Shown: piece after piece, positions 5,456 through 8,285 of the stretch
How the letters are laid out: each line of letters starts with the position of its first letter
Position numbering within the stretch: the first letter of the stretch is position 1
Source: Acidaminococcaceae bacterium
Lineage (GTDB): Bacteria; Bacillota; Negativicutes; Acidaminococcales; Acidaminococcaceae
Assembly (NCBI GenBank): GCA_003512125.1
Contig: DOSQ01000158.1
Span: 1,580-9,864, forward strand
DNA: 8,285 nucleotides
Direction of reading: 5' to 3'
Notes under the pieces: model-generated
The model's database searches: none
What the model was told of the DNA's origin: nothing
What the model saw: the letters and a program-made list of their open reading frames with translations, nothing else
Position numbers and translations under genes: made by a program

Positions 5456-7360
5456 TTAATCAATGATGTTCTGCCTGTAATCGTGATACAACCCATAGAG
5501 TTCGTCTTTCAGTTTCTGCATCTCCTGGAATTTCTCGGATACCGCATCGTAATCCCCGGCCTCTATGGCATTTTTAATTTCCGTAAACGTACAGGTTTCC
5601 TTTGCGGAATCTTTCGCCAGTTTATTACGCACGGCCTGTATCTTTTTCCAGGCAGCGTTATCATACGCGGTTCCGTTTCCGGCATCATGCAGTTTTTTCG
5701 CAGCCACCACATCGGCCCGGACTTCCGGAATCAGCCGGTTCAGCAGTTCCGTCTTCCAGCGGATCATAGCGCCTTCCGCGAAGGAACGGATCACTGCTTC
5801 GTCGAAGATGCCGCCTTCCATGATAACCTTCTTCTTTTCCGGATATTTTTCCCAGTTCCGGATATTTTCCCACACGGTAGCAGGCGGCTCGCCAAAGAGC
5901 TTGGCACGTTCTTCCGCCGTAAAGTCTTCAAACACATCGGCTTCGGTACGGTATTCCCTGTCTTTTTCCAGATAGAAGCCCTTCTGTCCGGCCTTTTTGG
6001 AAATTTCCTTTTCCAGCTGGGCCAGGGATTTCTTACTGGTCACACAGGCTTTGATGCCGTCCAGGGCGCCCAGATAGAACGCCGCGATGGCGATATAGGT
6101 ATTGGTATAGGGGTTCGGGGAACGCATCTCGATGCGGGTCGCCAGCGGATTGTCCAGATCGCGGATCAGGCCGGCCAGGATGGTACGGTTCCGGGACGGG
6201 ATGTCCGGGGCAAGGCCCAGGGACGTCACGATGCACACCGGCGCCTCAAAGCCCGGTTTCAGCCGGTTAAAGGCATCTGTGGTGGCAGAGATGAAGGGAT
6301 TGATGGCTTCATAGTTCTTCATGATGCCCATCACAGCGCCATACCCTACCGCGGACAGGAAATCCTTATGCATATCCGCCGGGGCAAACAGATTGACCAC
6401 CTTGCCGTTTTTCAGTTTGGCCGCGATGCCCACATGGGTATGTTCGCCGCTGCCGGCCACGCCGGGGATCGGTTTCGCCTGGAAGGAAATGTCCAGACCG
6501 TTCTGGCGGAACACTTCCTTGACGACGATGCGGGCCAGAATTTCATTGTCTGCCGTCTGCAGGCCCACATTATATTTCCAGTCTACTTCCAGCTGTTCGT
6601 TGATATGGGTCATATGGCCGGAGGAATCAATCTGTCCTTTGACGCCGCCGCATTCTTTATGCCCCATTTCCGGTTCCAGTCCGTACAGCTCCAGCATCTC
6701 AATGGTCTGCTCCAAAGCCGTGCGTACATTGCCGCGGGTGCGCTGCCAGTACATCTCCTGCATGACCTGGGAGGAAGACAGGGCCTCGATGGGAGAATTT
6801 TCCCGGGGAGATTTCACCCAGAATTCCAATTCGGTAGCCGTAGTGAAAATCAGATGGTCGATCTCGTTTACATCAATATTCTCCAGCCCCGGGATATGCG
6901 GATATTTTTTCATCAGGGCCAGCAGTTCAGTTTCCACATACTGCAGGGACTTCTTCAAAATAGAACGGGAATCCACATAGTCCCCGTTATGGGTCAGGAA
7001 GCAGGGCATGCGGAGCGTGCCTACCATGCGTCCCTTTTCATCAAAATGTTCGTAGTTGTAATCCACGTACCAGTTTACATCCCGGTCCACTTCCATATCC
7101 ACACGGGCATCGTTCAGGGTGGCGATGCCGGGCAGCACCACGGAGGAACCGTCTGTCTGGGCAGCGCTGCCGGTGAGGAATTTATCAATGTCATGCAAAA
7201 AAATATTGACCGGGATCTTTTCGTCCGTATCGTTTCCTGCCAGGTCCACGCCCATCAGGGAAACAAACTGTACCTCTTTATGGTCGGCCAATAACTGCAG
7301 TAAGGTTTCTTTTGTCTGTTGTGAAGGTTTAATCACATAAAGCAATTCATTTTTTCCCAT
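5456..7360 (-). CDS. glnA: Glutamine synthetase, long clostridial-type form (about 634 residues)
   Basis: The enzyme makes glutamine from glutamate, ammonia and ATP. Family blocks in order: GVDLAGNDTDEKIP (37-50), TDGSSVVLPGIATLN (69-83), the metal-ligand strand ATELEFWV (175-182), HKECGGVKGQID (234-245), the ATP-binding GSGEHTHVG (303-311), IPSRNRT (387-393) and the RIEMRSPNP loop (409-417). The catalytic core resembles type I enzymes (about 440-470 residues), but about 190 further, mostly helical and charged residues follow (440-634). The total is shorter than type III (700 or more). From memory, similar enzymes of about 630 residues occur in Clostridia. I chose ATG 7358-7360. An in-frame TTG at 7409-7411 has no ribosome binding site and would add 17 unlikely residues. 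For the ATG, the only good site (GGGGGG, 7384-7389) is 23 nt away with a hairpin between. The gene is monocistronic; no clear terminator follows. Adenylylation cannot be judged. Confidence 0.92.
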   Translation of the reverse strand: MGKNELLYVIKPSQQTKETLLQLLADHKEVQFVSLMGVDLAGNDTDEKIPVNIFLHDIDKFLTGSAAQTDGSSVVLPGIATLNDARVDMEVDRDVNWYVDYNYEHFDEKGRMVGTLRMPCFLTHNGDYVDSRSILKKSLQYVETELLALMKKYPHIPGLENIDVNEIDHLIFTTATELEFWVKSPRENSPIEALSSSQVMQEMYWQRTRGNVRTALEQTIEMLELYGLEPEMGHKECGGVKGQIDSSGHMTHINEQLEVDWKYNVGLQTADNEILARIVVKEVFRQNGLDISFQAKPIPGVAGSGEHTHVGIAAKLKNGKVVNLFAPADMHKDFLSAVGYGAVMGIMKNYEAINPFISATTDAFNRLKPGFEAPVCIVTSLGLAPDIPSRNRTILAGLIRDLDNPLATRIEMRSPNPYTNTYIAIAAFYLGALDGIKACVTSKKSLAQLEKEISKKAGQKGFYLEKDREYRTEADVFEDFTAEERAKLFGEPPATVWENIRNWEKYPEKKKVIMEGGIFDEAVIRSFAEGAMIRWKTELLNRLIPEVRADVVAAKKLHDAGNGTAYDNAAWKKIQAVRNKLAKDSAKETCTFTEIKNAIEAGDYDAVSEKFQEMQKLKDELYGLYHDYRQNIID

Positions 7361-7367
7361 GAAATTC

Positions 7368-7380
7368 CGGCTGTAAGCCG
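7368..7380 (-). promoter_or_regulatory. Hairpin between ribosome binding site and start codon of glnA
   Basis: On the minus strand CGGCT (7376-7380), loop TAC, AGCCG (7368-7372). The purine-rich site AAAGGGGGGAAG lies just upstream (7381-7392), and the ATG (7360) is 7 nt downstream. Folding the 13-nt hairpin shortens the spacer from 23 to 10 nt, which is functional. Confidence 0.5.
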
Positions 7381-7400
7381 CTTCCCCCCTTTGTGCTGTC

Positions 7401-7440
7401 TGATAAAACAATAAAATTCACAATATAATTTATTTTATCA
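7401..7440 (+). repeat. Inverted repeat spanning the glnA -10 and leader
   Basis: TGATAAAA (7401-7408) and TTTTATCA (7433-7440) are exact 8-bp inverted arms separated by 24 bp. The right arm covers the extended -10 of the glnA promoter; the left arm lies in the early leader. The region is very AT-rich, so chance is possible. It does not match the GlnR/TnrA consensus TGTNAN7TNACA. Confidence 0.4.
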
Positions 7441-7460
7441 AATACATTCTTAAATGTCTA
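7432..7460 (-). promoter_or_regulatory. Promoter of the glutamine synthetase gene
   Basis: On the minus strand, -35 TAGACA (7455-7460, one mismatch), a 17-bp spacer and -10 TAAAAT (7432-7437, one mismatch) with an extended -10 TG at 7439-7440. The predicted start near 7425 gives a leader of about 65 nt. Confidence 0.7.
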
Positions 7461-7575
7461 TAAAAGCCGGCGGCAAAGCTGTGTATACATTTTTACCGGG
7501 CCTACTCTGTTTCAAAGTTCGCAATTATTTCCAAAAACAGCTTTTGAAGCAGAACAAAACAGACCGGCCGCAAAC

Positions 7576-8285
7576 TCATCCAGCGCACAATATGGCAATA
7601 ATTTCTTCCAGACGGTCATACTGCCGTCCCCCCAGGCTGATTTCTTCCACCATCGTATCCAGCGCCTGAATACCGTTGCGCAGACGGGCCTCGCTGAACC
7701 GGGCTCCTTCTTTCTGCCACATGGAAATCAGAAATAGCGCCTTGTGGGATTCCGCCGCGATCTGACTGGCGGAACGCCCCAGCCGTTCCCCTTCCTTTAC
7801 CATCAGTATGCTGCGCAGATGGGTCAGCAGTTTGGCCGCTAACAGAGGCATATACGTATTTTTCTTTTGTTCCTCTGCCAGCAGCTGCAACGCCAGTACT
7901 GTATTTTTGGCCGTGATGGCATTGTTCAGAGCAAATACCCCAATCTCCGGCAATGAGGAGAAAAGCAGATCCACATCTGCCGCAGTCCAGCTTTTCCGGT
8001 CTCCCGCATACACGGCAATCTTTTCCACCTCTGCCGCCAGCAGCTGCAAGGGCGGATTGTCCACGGTCGCCAGATATTCCTGGATGCGCTGCACCGCGCC
8101 CCGGTCCAGACGTCCGCCCCGCTGTTCTGCCTGCCGGGCCAGCCAGGCCGGCAGATACCGGGAGTCCATGGGAGAACAGTCCACAAACACCGTTTCCTTC
8201 TGTAAGAACTTCGTAAATTTCTGGCGCCCGTCCATCTTTTCCGCCTGCAGGATCACGGTACAGAAGTCCGGCACATCCCCCAGCA
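7576..8285 (-). CDS. holA: DNA polymerase III delta subunit, C-terminal part
   Basis: This is the last 236 codons of HolA; the 5' end is beyond the right edge. The reading frame stays open to the edge (LGDVPDF just before the first in-frame GTG at 8272-8274), so that GTG is internal. HolA is the delta subunit of the clamp loader and opens the beta sliding clamp. Matching family features are VPDFCTVILQAEKMDGRQKF at the start, the domain with SRYLPAWLARQAEQRGGRLD and NPPLQLLAAEVEKIAVYAGD, and the helical C-terminal collar domain with VFALNNAITAKN, LLAAKLLTHLRSILMVKEG and a terminal DTMVEEISLGGRQ. No terminator is obvious in the gap to the glutamine synthetase promoter. The gene next to holA in many bacteria (rpsT) is not present downstream. 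Confidence 0.9.
   Translation of the reverse strand, partial: LGDVPDFCTVILQAEKMDGRQKFTKFLQKETVFVDCSPMDSRYLPAWLARQAEQRGGRLDRGAVQRIQEYLATVDNPPLQLLAAEVEKIAVYAGDRKSWTAADVDLLFSSLPEIGVFALNNAITAKNTVLALQLLAEEQKKNTYMPLLAAKLLTHLRSILMVKEGERLGRSASQIAAESHKALFLISMWQKEGARFSEARLRNGIQALDTMVEEISLGGRQYDRLEEIIAILCAG

Noticed and set aside
5420..7294. A 624-codon open frame on the plus strand opposite glutamine synthetase
   Set aside because: It is fully antisense to a clearly recognised enzyme, has no family motif, and is His/Phe/Gln-rich as expected from reverse-reading a gene that seldom uses TTA, CTA or TCA codons. No ribosome binding site supports it.
1..8285. Mobile elements, CRISPR array, tRNA or rRNA genes
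   Set aside because: I found no transposase or integrase, no regular repeat-spacer series, and no cloverleaf or rRNA-like sequence.

Overview
The window (about 47-48% G+C by eye) reads as core chromosome of a low- to mid-G+C Firmicute. A RecD2-type helicase, the lspA-rluD-pyrR gene order known from Bacillus, a long 'clostridial' glutamine synthetase and an acyl-CoA dehydrogenase all point that way. An anaerobic Negativicutes or Clostridia member is my best guess, but this is inference without a search. I see no transposase, phage gene, CRISPR array, tRNA or rRNA.

Layout. (1) 1-479, minus: 5' end of recD2, cut by the window edge. (2) 480-1207: divergent promoter region, then a plus-strand S-adenosylmethionine-decarboxylase-like gene (683-1135) with a consensus promoter and a strong terminator. 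It is the only plus-strand gene, and it has lost the serine that makes the pyruvoyl cofactor. (3) 1264-1719, minus: small secreted protein of unknown function. (4) 1854-3967, minus: lspA, rluD-type pseudouridine synthase and pyrR, transcribed in that order. lspA and rluD overlap; pyrR follows after a gap of about 120 bp. (5) 4088-5227, minus: acyl-CoA dehydrogenase, with a terminator whose hairpin carries the -35 box of the lspA promoter. (6) 5456-7360, minus: glutamine synthetase of about 634 residues. (7) 7576-8285, minus: 3' part of holA (DNA polymerase III delta), cut by the right edge.

The genes do not form one pathway. They cover DNA repair and replication (recD2, holA), lipoprotein maturation (lspA), rRNA modification (rluD-type), pyrimidine regulation (pyrR), nitrogen assimilation (glutamine synthetase) and acyl-CoA oxidation. 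Most units have their own promoter, and all six promoters I could place have an extended -10 element (TGn upstream of the -10 hexamer). I found no convincing multi-gene novel system. The items most worth checking are the serine-less SpeD homologue, the terminator-embedded lspA promoter, the palindromes upstream of the acyl-CoA dehydrogenase, and the hairpin between ribosome binding site and start codon in the glutamine synthetase leader.
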